A DNA stretch of 64,000 nucleotides from Berkiella sp964606325 (GTDB lineage Bacteria; Pseudomonadota; Gammaproteobacteria; Berkiellales; Berkiellaceae). The DNA is taken from the NCBI GenBank assembly GCA_964606325.1, contig CAZSGE010000003.1, positions 74,601-138,600 on the forward strand. The letters are read 5' to 3'. The position numbers and the translations under genes were made by a program. Each line of letters begins with the position of its first letter. Within the stretch, counting starts at the first letter, position 1. Of the stretch, positions 25,252-35,213 are shown piece after piece. Below the pieces are notes generated by a model. The model had not been told where the DNA came from, did not search any database, and saw only the letters and a program-made list of their open reading frames with translations.

Positions 25252-26337
25252 ATGGGTAGATATGTTTTAGCACAAGTTTCGCAAAGCGCCTTGCGCCATA
25301 ATTTGCAGCAAGTGCGCAAATTTGCACCCCAATCTAAAGTGATTGCCATGGTCAAAGCAAACGCCTATGGACATGGCTTAACCAAAGTGGCTAAAACCTT
25401 GCAAGATTGCGATGCGCTTGGGGTAGCTTGTATTGATGAAGCGCTTAAAATTCGTCAAGCGGGTGTGAACACCAATATTGTGCTCATGGAAGGCATTTTT
25501 CGTGAAGATGAATTAAAGCTTGTGCAAGAATATCATTTCACCTTAGTGGTTCATCATTGGCAACAAATTCAAGCATTGCAAAATTACCAAGGCCCCTTAA
25601 ATGAAAAATTCAAAGTTTGGTTAAAAATGAATACGGGCATGAACCGTTTAGGATTTGGGGTGAACGAATTTGATGAAGCTTGGCGAATGCTAAGTGCCGT
25701 TCATCAAGTTGAGCTGATTGGGTATATGACGCATTTTGCTTGTGCAGATGACAAGCAAGGGAGTTTGACCACACGTCAGTGTGAACAATTTAAAGAAGTG
25801 GTTGCCTCAAAACCTGGCCAACATTGTCTTGCTAATTCAGCAGGGATCTTAGGACACCCACAAACCCATGGTGATTGGGTGCGCCCAGGTTTAATGCTGT
25901 ATGGTGCTTCTCCTTTTCCAGATAGCGTTGGTTCAGATTTTAATTTGCAGCCTGCTATGAGTCTTTACTCAGAAATTATCGCTATCAGAAATCTCAAAAT
26001 AGGTGAAAAAGTAGGTTATGGCAGTACTTGGGAAAATACCCATAAAGACTGTAAAGTCGGTATTGTGGCTATTGGTTATGGTGATGGTTATCCCTGGCAT
26101 GCTAAAAATGGTACGCCCGTATTAGTCAATGGCCAGCGAGTTCATACCGTAGGACGTGTTTCAATGGATATGCTGGCGGTAGATTTATCTGCCTTAAAGC
26201 AAGTTGAAGTCGGTGCGCCAGTAACGCTTTGGGGTAAAGATTTGCCAATCGAAGAAGTAGCAAGACATGCAGGCACTATTCCTTATGAACTCTTTTGTCG
26301 CTTTACTGAGCGCGTGCATGTCGAAGTGATTACTTAA
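25252..26337 (+). CDS. alr: Alanine racemase
   Basis: PLP enzyme that makes D-alanine for peptidoglycan. 361 residues: PLP Lys35 in VKANAYGHG, the substrate-binding TGMNRLGFG loop, and VGYGSTW with the catalytic Tyr in the C-terminal half, then SMDMLAVDLS. AAAGGTGG precedes the ATG. Its last 8 bases overlap the end of the convergent gene. Confidence 0.96.
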   Translation: MGRYVLAQVSQSALRHNLQQVRKFAPQSKVIAMVKANAYGHGLTKVAKTLQDCDALGVACIDEALKIRQAGVNTNIVLMEGIFREDELKLVQEYHFTLVVHHWQQIQALQNYQGPLNEKFKVWLKMNTGMNRLGFGVNEFDEAWRMLSAVHQVELIGYMTHFACADDKQGSLTTRQCEQFKEVVASKPGQHCLANSAGILGHPQTHGDWVRPGLMLYGASPFPDSVGSDFNLQPAMSLYSEIIAIRNLKIGEKVGYGSTWENTHKDCKVGIVAIGYGDGYPWHAKNGTPVLVNGQRVHTVGRVSMDMLAVDLSALKQVEVGAPVTLWGKDLPIEEVARHAGTIPYELFCRFTERVHVEVIT

Positions 26338-27196
26338 GTTTATTCGCTATTGTTGAAGTTGATGGATCAACTGCTGTTTTTTGCGCACCCTTCAAGTTAG
26401 GAGCTTGGTTCCATAACCAGCTAATACCCTTGTAAATCCCACCAAACGTATCTGCTGCGACTTCATCAATGGGTTTGGTTGCTAAAGAGCCTTTATATTT
26501 TGCAATGGTGGCATCATCTGCGCGACCATACATCATGTCAAAAAAATCGCCGGCTGTTTCTACGACTTGCTCATCAGTAACAACTGTTGCAAGTTTTTGC
26601 AGTGGGGCCGAAGCATTCATGAGTAATTTTTGAGCGATGATAAAAGCCGGAATGTGTCTATAAACAGAAACTTTTGCGGCATCTGGCAAGTGGCTGTTCA
26701 ATAGGGCAACTGAATTAAGTTGAGGAATGTTAAAATAATAACCTGTTCCAATCATCATAGGTTCAATCAAATTAGCAACTTGGTTGCCGTAGGGCTCACC
26801 TAATTTAGCTGCTAATAATTTTTTGGCTAATTCTTTGCCAGTGTGGACAGCCAATAAATCTGGTGCTGTATAGATGGCAGCAATACATAAACCAATCTGT
26901 AGAGCGTGAAAAACGCTGGGGCGCAATTTTTCTTTATGTTGTGCTAAAACTGCTTGAGTTAATTGTTCAATTTCAGCTTTTTGAGAATCTAGGATAGTTT
27001 TTATTTGTGCATCGCTCAGTTCAAGATTCAATCCGGACATTAACGTCAAGCGTATGTGTGCTATTTTTTTATCAATTGTGTCGTAAACTGTTAAGTCATC
27101 TTGTGTTTCTTGTGAATTCATTTCGAGAATAAAATTATGTAAAGCTTCTTTCTCTTCTTCAGTCATTTTGATGTATATACCCAGACTGTTTAACAT
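26330..27196 (-). CDS. Hypothetical helical protein, 288 aa
   Basis: No family recognised. The start at 27196 is chosen because GAGGGG lies 6 bases upstream; a longer reading to 27322 has no ribosome site. It is acidic and helical, with one hydrophobic stretch at about 95-117 (FHALQIGLCIAAIYTAPDLL) and no signal peptide. The C-terminus is Lys/Ser-rich. Orphan, monocistronic, its stop overlapping that of alr by 8 bases. Confidence 0.6.
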   Translation of the reverse strand: MLNSLGIYIKMTEEEKEALHNFILEMNSQETQDDLTVYDTIDKKIAHIRLTLMSGLNLELSDAQIKTILDSQKAEIEQLTQAVLAQHKEKLRPSVFHALQIGLCIAAIYTAPDLLAVHTGKELAKKLLAAKLGEPYGNQVANLIEPMMIGTGYYFNIPQLNSVALLNSHLPDAAKVSVYRHIPAFIIAQKLLMNASAPLQKLATVVTDEQVVETAGDFFDMMYGRADDATIAKYKGSLATKPIDEVAADTFGGIYKGISWLWNQAPNLKGAQKTAVDPSTSTIANKLK

Positions 27197-27316
27197 GGAT
27201 TTCCCCTCGATGAGCATAGGTCGCAATAAGTTTGATAACTTTACAATAAACGGATGGATAAAAGCATGTTTTATAGGATAAACAGAGGTATGACACAGAT
27301 AAGAGGAATACATTTT

Positions 27317-27363
27317 GGACACTCACATCAGAAAACTTTTCTGTTTGGTTAACGTGAGTGTCC
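27317..27363. terminator. Long-stem hairpin after ppa
   Basis: Perfect 10-bp arms GGACACTCAC/GTGAGTGTCC enclose a second hairpin CAGAAA/TTTCTG. Located directly after the ppa stop and before the next minus-strand gene. No T-run, so it may be a barrier or RNA-stability structure rather than a classic terminator. Confidence 0.5.
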
Positions 27364-27373
27364 GGATGAGTAT

Positions 27374-27913
27374 TTATTTTTTAAGAGATTGAGTATAACG
27401 CTCAATGCTTTCGGTAATTTCCTGTTTAGCAGCATTCATATCGCGCCAACCATCAAGTTTAACCCATTTACCTTCTTCGAGATCTTTGTAGTGAGTAAAG
27501 AAATGGGATATTTGTTGCAACAACGAAGGGGGGAGATCTTCAAGTTTCTGCACATGATGATATAGGCTTGTTAATTTCGTTGTTGGGACAGCCAGGATTT
27601 TGCGATCTTCCCCAGCTTCATCCTTCATGGCCAACATGCCAATCGGACGACAACTAATCACGCAGCCCCGATTAACAGGGATAGGGGTAATGACCAAAAC
27701 ATCCACTGGATCACCATCATCTGACAAAGTTCCGGGAATATACCCGTAATCGCAGGGGTAATGCATACTGGTACTTAAAAATCTGTCGACAAACAAAGCC
27801 CCTGTATTTTTATCAACTTCATATTTGATTGGTTCACTGTGAGCAGGGATTTCGATGATGACGTGAATTTCATCTGGAACCTGATTTCCCGGACTAATAC
27901 AAGCTAAGCCCAT
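27374..27913 (-). CDS. ppa: Inorganic pyrophosphatase
   Basis: Class I (family I) enzyme that hydrolyses pyrophosphate and drives biosynthesis forward. 179 residues: EIPAHSEPIKYEVDKNTG, PCDYGYIPGTL, and the metal-binding DGDPVDVLV signature are intact, then KDEAGEDRKILAVP. AGGAAAAT precedes the ATG. Monocistronic; a 10-bp stem follows its stop. Confidence 0.97.
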   Translation of the reverse strand: MGLACISPGNQVPDEIHVIIEIPAHSEPIKYEVDKNTGALFVDRFLSTSMHYPCDYGYIPGTLSDDGDPVDVLVITPIPVNRGCVISCRPIGMLAMKDEAGEDRKILAVPTTKLTSLYHHVQKLEDLPPSLLQQISHFFTHYKDLEEGKWVKLDGWRDMNAAKQEITESIERYTQSLKK

Positions 27914-28049
27914 CTTATTTTCCTATGTTATTTGTTCGACATGTTATTTTATAGAGTATAGCGCTTTTTAACGCACAAAAAGAGTGCAACACTACCACAG
28001 AGTTGTTATAAAATATAGTTACTTAATTGGCTCGCACAGGGATCTGAGA

Positions 28050-28739
28050 ATGACAAACACCGTATGTATCACCGGCGCAAATCGCGGCTTAGGCTTAGAA
28101 TTTACCAAGCAATATGCCATGTCCGGTTGGCAAGTCCTTGCTTGTTGTAAAGATTTGATCAATGCACAAGAATTGAAAGCACTCGCCACACAATTTTCAA
28201 ACATCACCTGTTACGCTTTAGATGTTACTGATGAGGGCAGCATTCACGCTGTTAAAGAGGCAATTTCATCTCCTATTGACGTTCTCATTAATAATGCCGG
28301 CTTTTTAGTGCATGATGAGTTAAATGATGTTTCTCAAGATGTACTGCTGAAAACATTTATGATCAACACAGTCGGTCCTTTACAAATGCTAAAAGCTTTC
28401 AAAGATAAAATTGCCATGAGCAAGCTAAAATTAATTGCAAATATATCAAGTAGCATGGGTAGCATTTCTGATAATTCCAGTGGTGGCTATTATAGTTATC
28501 GTGCAAGTAAAGCCGCATTAAATATGATAATGAAAAGTGCAGCGATTGATCTTGCAAATGAAGGGATTGCTGTTTTGTTATTGCACCCAGGTTGGGTTAA
28601 AACCCGTATGGGGGGAGATCAAGCTGCAATAGAAGCGCCTGTTAGTGTTAAAGGAATGCGGACTGTCATTGAAAATTACAAACCCAACAAAGGAGAAGTC
28701 AAATTTATCCGCTATAACGGTGAAATTGTACCCTGGTAG
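28050..28739 (+). CDS. Short-chain dehydrogenase/reductase
   Basis: NAD(P)-dependent SDR of 229 residues. ITGANRGLGLEF is the TGxxxGxG cofactor loop, NNAG follows at about residue 83, and the active site is SS...YSYRASKAAL (Ser-Tyr-x3-Lys). It resembles the C-factor/YwfD-like clade, which includes cytoplasmic carbonyl reductases. Start 28050 follows AGGGA at 7 bases. Single gene between convergent and divergent neighbours; substrate cannot be told from the sequence. Confidence 0.85.
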   Translation: MTNTVCITGANRGLGLEFTKQYAMSGWQVLACCKDLINAQELKALATQFSNITCYALDVTDEGSIHAVKEAISSPIDVLINNAGFLVHDELNDVSQDVLLKTFMINTVGPLQMLKAFKDKIAMSKLKLIANISSSMGSISDNSSGGYYSYRASKAALNMIMKSAAIDLANEGIAVLLLHPGWVKTRMGGDQAAIEAPVSVKGMRTVIENYKPNKGEVKFIRYNGEIVPW

Positions 28740-28755
28740 TTTGGTGTGTTAGAAG

Positions 28756-29622
28756 TCATGACGGGTTTATGTCAATAGGCAGATCCCTTTGTTCATGTTT
28801 GTTCGACGCAGAAAAGCAAAGTGGACATGATTTGCCTTCAATATAATATTCAGACTGCTGAGCTTGTGCACTCACAGGATGTCGGCAACCATGGCATTGA
28901 ACCGTATTCGTTTCATTGAGCTGTGCATCCACTGCCATACGCTTATCAAAAACAAAGCACTCACCCTCAAAGTGGGCATGATTAAATTTCTCTAAGTATT
29001 TTAAAATGCCGCCATCTAATTGGTAAACGTCTTTGAAACCCTCTGAAATCAGGAACGGCGCTGCTTTTTCACAGCGAATACCGCCGGTGCAATAAGTCAC
29101 AATGGTTTTATCTTTATAGGCATCTAATTTTTTCGTTGCATCAGGGAAAGCGCGAAAATTCTTGATATTTAAATCTATCGCATTTTTAAATTTTCCAAGT
29201 GAAATTTCATAATCATTACGCGTGTCTAAAATGATGAACTCTTTGCCTTCGTCTAGCCATTGTTTAAATTTTTCGGAGCTGATAGTTGGGGCTGGATTTT
29301 GTGCAACATTCAGAGAAGGAACGCCCATGGTGACGATTTCTTTTTTAGTTTTAACGCGCATATACTTAAAAGGACAATTCACAGAAAGGCTTTCTTTAAA
29401 ATCAATACCTTCCAGCCCTTGCGTAGGCATAAAGCGGTAAAAAGCATCTATAGTTTCACGTTGGCCACTCACAAATGCATTGATGCCCTCGCTACCTATT
29501 AAAATGGTGCCTTTAAGTGCGTGTTCGTTACAAAAATCGCTAAGCAATTGCCTCAACACTTCAAAGTTGGGTAGATTAATAAATTTATAGCCTGATATGT
29601 TAATAAACGACATGGTCTGCAT
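28756..29622 (-). CDS. trhO: tRNA uridine(34) hydroxylase TrhO
   Basis: Rhodanese-domain enzyme that hydroxylates U34 of certain tRNAs, the first step to cmo5U/mo5U (known in E. coli as YceA). 288 residues: an N-terminal acylphosphatase-like domain (LIGSEGINAFVSG), then a rhodanese domain with the catalytic Cys in YCTGGIRCEKA and a C-terminal Cys-rich zinc-like region (CHGC...CPLC). Two ATG codons (29622, 29613) are possible; neither has a strong Shine-Dalgarno. Confidence 0.92.
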   Translation of the reverse strand: MQTMSFINISGYKFINLPNFEVLRQLLSDFCNEHALKGTILIGSEGINAFVSGQRETIDAFYRFMPTQGLEGIDFKESLSVNCPFKYMRVKTKKEIVTMGVPSLNVAQNPAPTISSEKFKQWLDEGKEFIILDTRNDYEISLGKFKNAIDLNIKNFRAFPDATKKLDAYKDKTIVTYCTGGIRCEKAAPFLISEGFKDVYQLDGGILKYLEKFNHAHFEGECFVFDKRMAVDAQLNETNTVQCHGCRHPVSAQAQQSEYYIEGKSCPLCFSASNKHEQRDLPIDINPS

Positions 29623-29766
29623 CTAAGTTGTTTATGTGGCCTGCAAATTTACCACAATTGAGCATAATCGCAATGTTCTTGCGATATTTTAAGAGAAGTG
29701 CCGTAGTTTTGGTATAAGCGTCTGGTTACACTCAAAGATTGTAGGTGAATGAATAGGGATATTCAG

Positions 29767-30306
29767 ATGAAAATAAAGAATAAACTTGGTGTATTGGCGC
29801 TAGTTTGCACGTTTTTTTACACGGGACTTGCTTTGGCTTCAATCACGACCGACATTTATCAACTTAATGCCGATGGCGAGAAAAAAGGCATTGGCGAAAA
29901 AATTGGTACAATCACCTTTCTTGATTCTGAGAATGGATTAGAAATTAAAACTAATCTTGAAAAACTTCCTCCCGGTGAGCATGGGTTTCATATTCATGAA
30001 AATGCCGTTTGTGATGGCAGCATGAAAGATGACAAATGGGTGTCAGGTCTTGCTGCGGGTGGTCATTTAGATCCTAACCATAGTGGGCATCATTTAGGCC
30101 CACAAGGACAAGGGCATTTGGGTGATTTACCCGTACTAACAGCAGATGACAAAGGCGTATCAAAACAAACTTTGGTTGCAAAGCGGTTAAAACTAGAAAA
30201 TATTAAAGATCGTTCTGTGGTTATTCATCAAGGCCCGGACAATTATTCTGATGAGCCGCCTATGGGTGGTGGTGGCGATAGAATTGCCTGTGGCGTTATT
30301 AAATAG
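29767..30306 (+). CDS. sodC: Periplasmic Cu/Zn superoxide dismutase
   Basis: Dismutates superoxide in the periplasm, in pathogens defending against host oxidative burst. The start at 29767 (AGGG 8 bases upstream) leaves a signal peptide of about 24 residues; an ATG at 29749 is an alternative. Copper/zinc ligands and folds are present: GFHIHE, GGHLDPN, GHLGDLP, VVIHQG, and the structural GGGGDRIACGVI. 179 residues. The terminator follows at 30314-30336. Confidence 0.96.
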   Translation: MKIKNKLGVLALVCTFFYTGLALASITTDIYQLNADGEKKGIGEKIGTITFLDSENGLEIKTNLEKLPPGEHGFHIHENAVCDGSMKDDKWVSGLAAGGHLDPNHSGHHLGPQGQGHLGDLPVLTADDKGVSKQTLVAKRLKLENIKDRSVVIHQGPDNYSDEPPMGGGGDRIACGVIK

Positions 30307-30313
30307 CGAGAGT

Positions 30314-30336
30314 GGGGGATTTTTAGCCCCCTTTTT
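30314..30336 (+). terminator. Terminator after sodC
   Basis: 5-bp GC stem GGGGG/CCCCC with an 8-base loop, followed by five T residues. It starts 7 bases after the sodC stop. Confidence 0.8.
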
Positions 30337-30381
30337 CGTACCTGTATTCAATTTAAAAAAGGATAATTATTTTAGATATTT

Positions 30382-33300
30382 TCAAAATTTTATGAAATTC
30401 CCAAACGTTGGGTTTTTGTGGTGATTTTGAACATCCGGATTTTTTACTTGGCGTTTTGGTTGAGATCGCCTGTTTTTGTAATGGGGCGTAATCGCTTTTG
30501 AGGATGACTCTGTACCTTGGGCCGCAACTGGTTGTTGAGGTTGAAAAATGGCTGCAATTAGGTTTTGGCATCTTGGTAAATCCAAAAGATAATCAGCATA
30601 ATATTTTTGCAGTAGCACGGTAAGACGCTTTTTAAAGCATTCCTTTTCAGCGGCTGTAAACTTTCCTTGGTAAGAATTACAAAAATATCGAATGGTGTTT
30701 TCAATGCACTCTTCAATATTTGGGATGGGCGCTAGTGTTCGTTGGGTAATAATCTCAGGTAAAAGCAAAAGTGCTAAAAAATGATAAGATCCATATAATT
30801 CTTTTCGCTGAGTTTTTGGGCTCAAATCGACTAGCTTTAATTGTGCTTCCATAAAAAATAGATAGGGAAGCAAGTCACAGGGAAAGAATTTCTGTGCAGC
30901 ACCGGGTAATAATGAAGGTAAGATGCATGTAGAATGTAAAAAAGTGTAATTAGCAGATCCCTTACCTCTCATAAAAAGTGTTTCAATGTCTTTCTTGTAA
31001 ACGCCAAATGGAATTGTGGTTATCAGCGGGGAATGTTGGTACATAGCCCGCAAATAATCATCTGATACATTTTTGTTCAGGTGTGTACAGGTGCGAGCCA
31101 AACGTAAAATGCGTTTTGGATCTTCTATTAATCTGTTATCGACATCTCCAATCATTTTTAGATTACGAAAGTGCAGTTGAGGTAATGCGCCCAAATAGTC
31201 ATAGACAAGTCCATCTCTGTCAGCCGCCAGCGCATTTATATACATATCTCGTAATATTAATTCATCTTCTAAGGAATGTGTTGAGCAGTAAATGTCGATA
31301 TTATCTCCAACTTGAAAGATATTATTTTCTTCTTGGGATAAATCATTGTTGCGATAAGCATCAGTGATGTATTCTTGAAGTTTATCTGCAGGGCAATTAG
31401 TGACAATATCGAAATCATTGGGTTCTATACCTAATAGCTCATCTCTGACGGCGCCACCCACAAGACAAGCATAATAACCACGCCTATTTAAAATAGTTAT
31501 AATGTTACGGACAACTTCATTGATTTTAATTTTTCTATCTGTTGGCATTGCTGGCATAAACTTTGGAATAAATTCAGGCGCTCTAGTTGAAACGGGACGT
31601 TTTGTTGGTGCTAATTTTAAATCATTTAGGGTGTCGGAGAGTTCATCCACCGTTATGGGAATCGCAGAAGTCGTAGTTCCAACAAGCGCCGGTTTAGGAG
31701 GCTCAATATCTGATGGTTTAGGTATAGTCACTGGCGATGAATCAGCTGTATCAATCCTCAAGGCAGCCATTTGACTAATCAGTTGTGTTTCTGGGGCATT
31801 GATATCTGTGTTCTGAGTAATTTTTTTTGCGCTCAATTTAAGCGACTTTTTTTCTCTTTCTTGTTTTAATTTTTCTACTTCTTGTTTGGCTTTTTCACGG
31901 ACTGCTCTTTTGTGCGCTTTTTTTATTTGATGTTGTTCTTTTTTTGATAAACTAACTTCATCACTTATTAAAGAAATCGATTCATCATTGTGAGGCTCAA
32001 CTTCCTTCGCTGATTCGGCGCGTTCTTTTTCTAAACGTTTGAGACGTTTAAGTTGGTATGGTGCTAGCGGCTTTTTGATTGGATGATTAGCCAACGTTTG
32101 CGGGGCTTTTACTTGATTTTTGGGAACAGGCGTGATTGTCGCAACAGGTATTGCTTCTTGGACTGCAATTATCGGTAAGGCTGGTTTTTCTGGCAAAATG
32201 ATATCGTCGGGTAAAGCGTTTTGGGGAACGATTTTTTCTGATGGTTCTGATTTCTTTAGTTGTCTTTGCTCCTTTCTTCTTTGTTTACTGGGAGATATTT
32301 TTCTAGCTGCAGTGTTGGACGATGCAGCAACAAGCGTTGGAGCAGATGTGGATTTAACTGGTTCGAGCTCTTCTTTGACAAGTGGTGTTTCAGGTTTGGG
32401 TTTTAAGCGATTTGCCCCTAATAAAAATAGCTCACTTAATCGAGAGGAAGTGATGATAGCCTCATGAGAAGGTGCCGCTCCTGAAGTAGAAAACAAATTT
32501 TTCCAGCTGAGCATGAGATTTGAAGCGACGTTTAATAATCCTGCTAGCATGGGATCTCCGAAGAAATGTTGAATTTCATGACAAAGTGTAACGGTACGTT
32601 CTAAATGATCTTGCAACAATGAGGTGGCATCATCCGTATTTAATACTCTATCCAGAGAATTAAACTGTCTTATCAGCAACTCAATTTTCTCTTGATTACT
32701 TTTGTGGGGTATAAAATCAGCGGGTAATGCTTTTGCAATAGCTTCAATATTATTGAGAAAGGGAAGAGATTTTTCCCATGGTGTTTGGGGTATCTGGGGC
32801 GCCGTCGCTACAACAGCTAATGTAGACGTTGAAGCGCTGGCAGAGTGCATTTTCTGGCCAAGTTTGAGATTCGTCGAGATAGCTTTGCGAATAAGCATTT
32901 CCAACTTTTCTATTACTAGTTTGGCATAAATAGTGTTTTCTAGCGCAAATCGCTTTCGCCATTGCATTAGCAATTCGCGGTGCAATGGCAGTAACATGGT
33001 AGCTTGGGCTTTATTCACATCACTTAAGTTAAGGCTTATCAACGCATTTTTAAATTTAACTGAAGTAAAAATATCACTCTCTAGTTTGCTTTGTGCAACA
33101 GTGGCAGGCTCATTTAATGCACTTGCTTCATTAATCGCGTTTTTAAGCGATTGTATACTGTTATCAAGTATGGTTTTGTCGACACCTGGCGTAGTGTCGG
33201 AGCATGCATCAAGACACATTAACTCATGTGTATAATCTTGATTGAAAACGTACAAAGTGTTTAAGAATGCTATAAAAGGAGTAGGGACGCCATCTTCATA

Positions 33301-34152
33301 AAAGGCCTTTAAAAAAGTTAGTCTTGGCTTGAGTGTTTCATCTAAGACGAGTCTGGCACTGTGGGGGTTTAAATGTGCGAGTTCAATAATTTTTTGAAGA
33401 TTATTTTCGAGTAGCTCATATAGGCGTTTTGATTCAAGATAGGCACTTTTGCCTAGTTGTCGCGTCCCAAATAGATTACATACTTGCGCATAGTTACCAT
33501 GAATTTTTAAAAAATTGGCATAGCCTTGAAATACAGCGGGCTGCGCAGCAGTTAGCATATCGTTTGAAAAGTCGGATGTTTGGCCGTTTAATATGGTATC
33601 TAAAAAATGTTTATAGTGCGGCGCATGTTTTTCAACAACTGCATGATATTTTAATATTATTTCATAATAGCGATGGTACTCGCCAAGTTTTAAATTATTA
33701 CTCGCGATTAAGGCGACTATCTGATGAAAAACGTCGTTAACATCTTCGTAAAAAAGATTTAATAGGCTTAATTTGAGATCATCGAGATTGTCATGTAAAG
33801 GAAAAACGGTTTCTAGTAAGAAGGCAATGAAATTAATTCTTTGAGACACCGTACCGATGAGCATGAGTTCATTTTCGGTTGTTTGTGCTAAAAACTGTTT
33901 AGTTAATTGTAAGCCCATGCTGTTACGTTTAAGTTCATCATGGGCAAAACTGAGAAATTTCACAACAACACTGGAAGAGCTTAAAGAGGCAAGATGCCTC
34001 GCAAGTAGATCGTTATACATCGGGTGGTCTGGCATAGCCAACATGGCGCCAGCAGCTGCAGTTATCTCATCATATATTTTTTTAACGACGAGAGATTGTT
34101 TGGCTAATTTTTTTGCGACTTTTTTATTATTTGCTGCGCCTTGTGTGCTCAT
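30382..34152 (-). CDS. 1256-aa protein with a C-terminal poly(A)-polymerase-like nucleotidyltransferase domain
   Basis: The C-terminal 380 residues match the class II CCA-adding/poly(A) polymerase head: LVGGAVRD at 897-904, NDFDI at 912-916 with the two catalytic carboxylates, MYINAL near 970, and IEDPKRILRLAR near 1009. Residues 1-870 are not recognisable: a long helical region, then repeated basic coiled-coil blocks (KISPSKQRRKEQRQLKK, KEQHQIKKAHKRA) with Ser/Thr/Pro-rich linkers. No signal peptide. It differs from true PcnB, encoded only 1 kb away. Likely lineage-specific, possibly secreted into a host. Confidence 0.75.
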   Translation of the reverse strand: MSTQGAANNKKVAKKLAKQSLVVKKIYDEITAAAGAMLAMPDHPMYNDLLARHLASLSSSSVVVKFLSFAHDELKRNSMGLQLTKQFLAQTTENELMLIGTVSQRINFIAFLLETVFPLHDNLDDLKLSLLNLFYEDVNDVFHQIVALIASNNLKLGEYHRYYEIILKYHAVVEKHAPHYKHFLDTILNGQTSDFSNDMLTAAQPAVFQGYANFLKIHGNYAQVCNLFGTRQLGKSAYLESKRLYELLENNLQKIIELAHLNPHSARLVLDETLKPRLTFLKAFYEDGVPTPFIAFLNTLYVFNQDYTHELMCLDACSDTTPGVDKTILDNSIQSLKNAINEASALNEPATVAQSKLESDIFTSVKFKNALISLNLSDVNKAQATMLLPLHRELLMQWRKRFALENTIYAKLVIEKLEMLIRKAISTNLKLGQKMHSASASTSTLAVVATAPQIPQTPWEKSLPFLNNIEAIAKALPADFIPHKSNQEKIELLIRQFNSLDRVLNTDDATSLLQDHLERTVTLCHEIQHFFGDPMLAGLLNVASNLMLSWKNLFSTSGAAPSHEAIITSSRLSELFLLGANRLKPKPETPLVKEELEPVKSTSAPTLVAASSNTAARKISPSKQRRKEQRQLKKSEPSEKIVPQNALPDDIILPEKPALPIIAVQEAIPVATITPVPKNQVKAPQTLANHPIKKPLAPYQLKRLKRLEKERAESAKEVEPHNDESISLISDEVSLSKKEQHQIKKAHKRAVREKAKQEVEKLKQEREKKSLKLSAKKITQNTDINAPETQLISQMAALRIDTADSSPVTIPKPSDIEPPKPALVGTTTSAIPITVDELSDTLNDLKLAPTKRPVSTRAPEFIPKFMPAMPTDRKIKINEVVRNIITILNRRGYYACLVGGAVRDELLGIEPNDFDIVTNCPADKLQEYITDAYRNNDLSQEENNIFQVGDNIDIYCSTHSLEDELILRDMYINALAADRDGLVYDYLGALPQLHFRNLKMIGDVDNRLIEDPKRILRLARTCTHLNKNVSDDYLRAMYQHSPLITTIPFGVYKKDIETLFMRGKGSANYTFLHSTCILPSLLPGAAQKFFPCDLLPYLFFMEAQLKLVDLSPKTQRKELYGSYHFLALLLLPEIITQRTLAPIPNIEECIENTIRYFCNSYQGKFTAAEKECFKKRLTVLLQKYYADYLLDLPRCQNLIAAIFQPQQPVAAQGTESSSKAITPHYKNRRSQPKRQVKNPDVQNHHKNPTFGNFIKF

Positions 34153-34413
34153 AATTTGTGTTGTACTTATTTTTTATTTTAATGTTGTATCTACACAAAT
34201 TCCCTGTGTCATGAAAGGAGGCGATTCTAGCATTAAATCAAACGACTTATTATCATAAAATGCTGTTCAATTAACTTTATCCCTTGTGTTTGTTTGCCAG
34301 ATAACATGCTGCTGTGTCGCTAGTTTTTGTATTTTTCAAAGGAATAAGCATGATGAGAATACATTATTTAATCAGCGCAAAACTTAGCCGTGAATACATT
34401 TGTTCAACCATTG

Positions 34414-35049
34414 CTAAAGTTTGGAAATAACCAACATGCCATCGCGGATGGGTAACATCAGTGTTTGAACGCGATTGTCATTTCGGGCCTTTTGATTAAG
34501 CGCATCTATCGCTTTTGCACGTGCATTGTTAGGCGTAACAACTTCTCCTCGCCAGAGCGCGTTATCTACCACCATTAATCCTTTTGATTTTAGTTTTGGA
34601 ATAAGCAAGTCATAATAGAGCGGATAATTGGCTTTATCTGCATCGATAAAAATAAAATCAAAATCATGATTAAGTTCAAGAATCGTTTGTTGTGCTTCGC
34701 CAAGGCGAATTTCAATTTTATGGCCATGGGGGCTTTTGTCGAAATAGCGCTTAGCAAAGGCTGCGTGAATCGGCTCAACCTCACAGGTAATGAGTTTGCC
34801 CTCAACGGGTAAGCCGGCTGCGATTTGCAGAGCTGAATAACCGGTAAAGGTGCCAAGCTCTAAACACAATTTGGCGCCAGAAAGTTTCACCAGTAACTGT
34901 AGCAACATGCCTTCAATCGGGCCACAGAGCATATTGCCCATACCAATGGTGTGAGTGGTCTCATGGCGCAAATTTTTCAGTAAGGGCGATTCTGGGCTGC
35001 TGGTGGCTAGAATATACTCTTCAAGCGCTAGGCTAAGGTGTTGAACCAT
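34414..35049 (-). CDS. Class I SAM-dependent O-methyltransferase
   Basis: Caffeoyl-CoA/catechol-type O-methyltransferase of the COG4122 family, 211 residues. LELGTFTGYSAL is the S-adenosylmethionine loop, EVEP the ribose-binding acidic residue, and FIFIDADKANY the metal-binding Asp region, with DNALWRGEV downstream. GGAG precedes the ATG by 5 bases. These enzymes methylate catechols or hydroxyl groups of small molecules; substrate unknown. Divergent from pcnB. Confidence 0.9.
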   Translation of the reverse strand: MVQHLSLALEEYILATSSPESPLLKNLRHETTHTIGMGNMLCGPIEGMLLQLLVKLSGAKLCLELGTFTGYSALQIAAGLPVEGKLITCEVEPIHAAFAKRYFDKSPHGHKIEIRLGEAQQTILELNHDFDFIFIDADKANYPLYYDLLIPKLKSKGLMVVDNALWRGEVVTPNNARAKAIDALNQKARNDNRVQTLMLPIRDGMLVISKL

Positions 35050-35213
35050 GAAAACTCCGCTGCTTTGGAGCCTATTTCCTCTTAAATTGAGAGAATGTGT
35101 AGGCTACTAGATAGGTGTGCTCTACCATTATTAAGTGACGATGGTATTATACCCACCTAAGTTGCTCACTCAAACACTAATTGGTGATTCTACACAATAA
35201 GGTATATCCCTAC

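Noticed and set aside
31502..31774. Open frame on the plus strand opposite the 1256-aa gene
   Set aside because: It has no ribosome site, and its composition is a reverse-strand shadow of the long minus-strand gene. Several others across 30.4-34.2 kb are the same.
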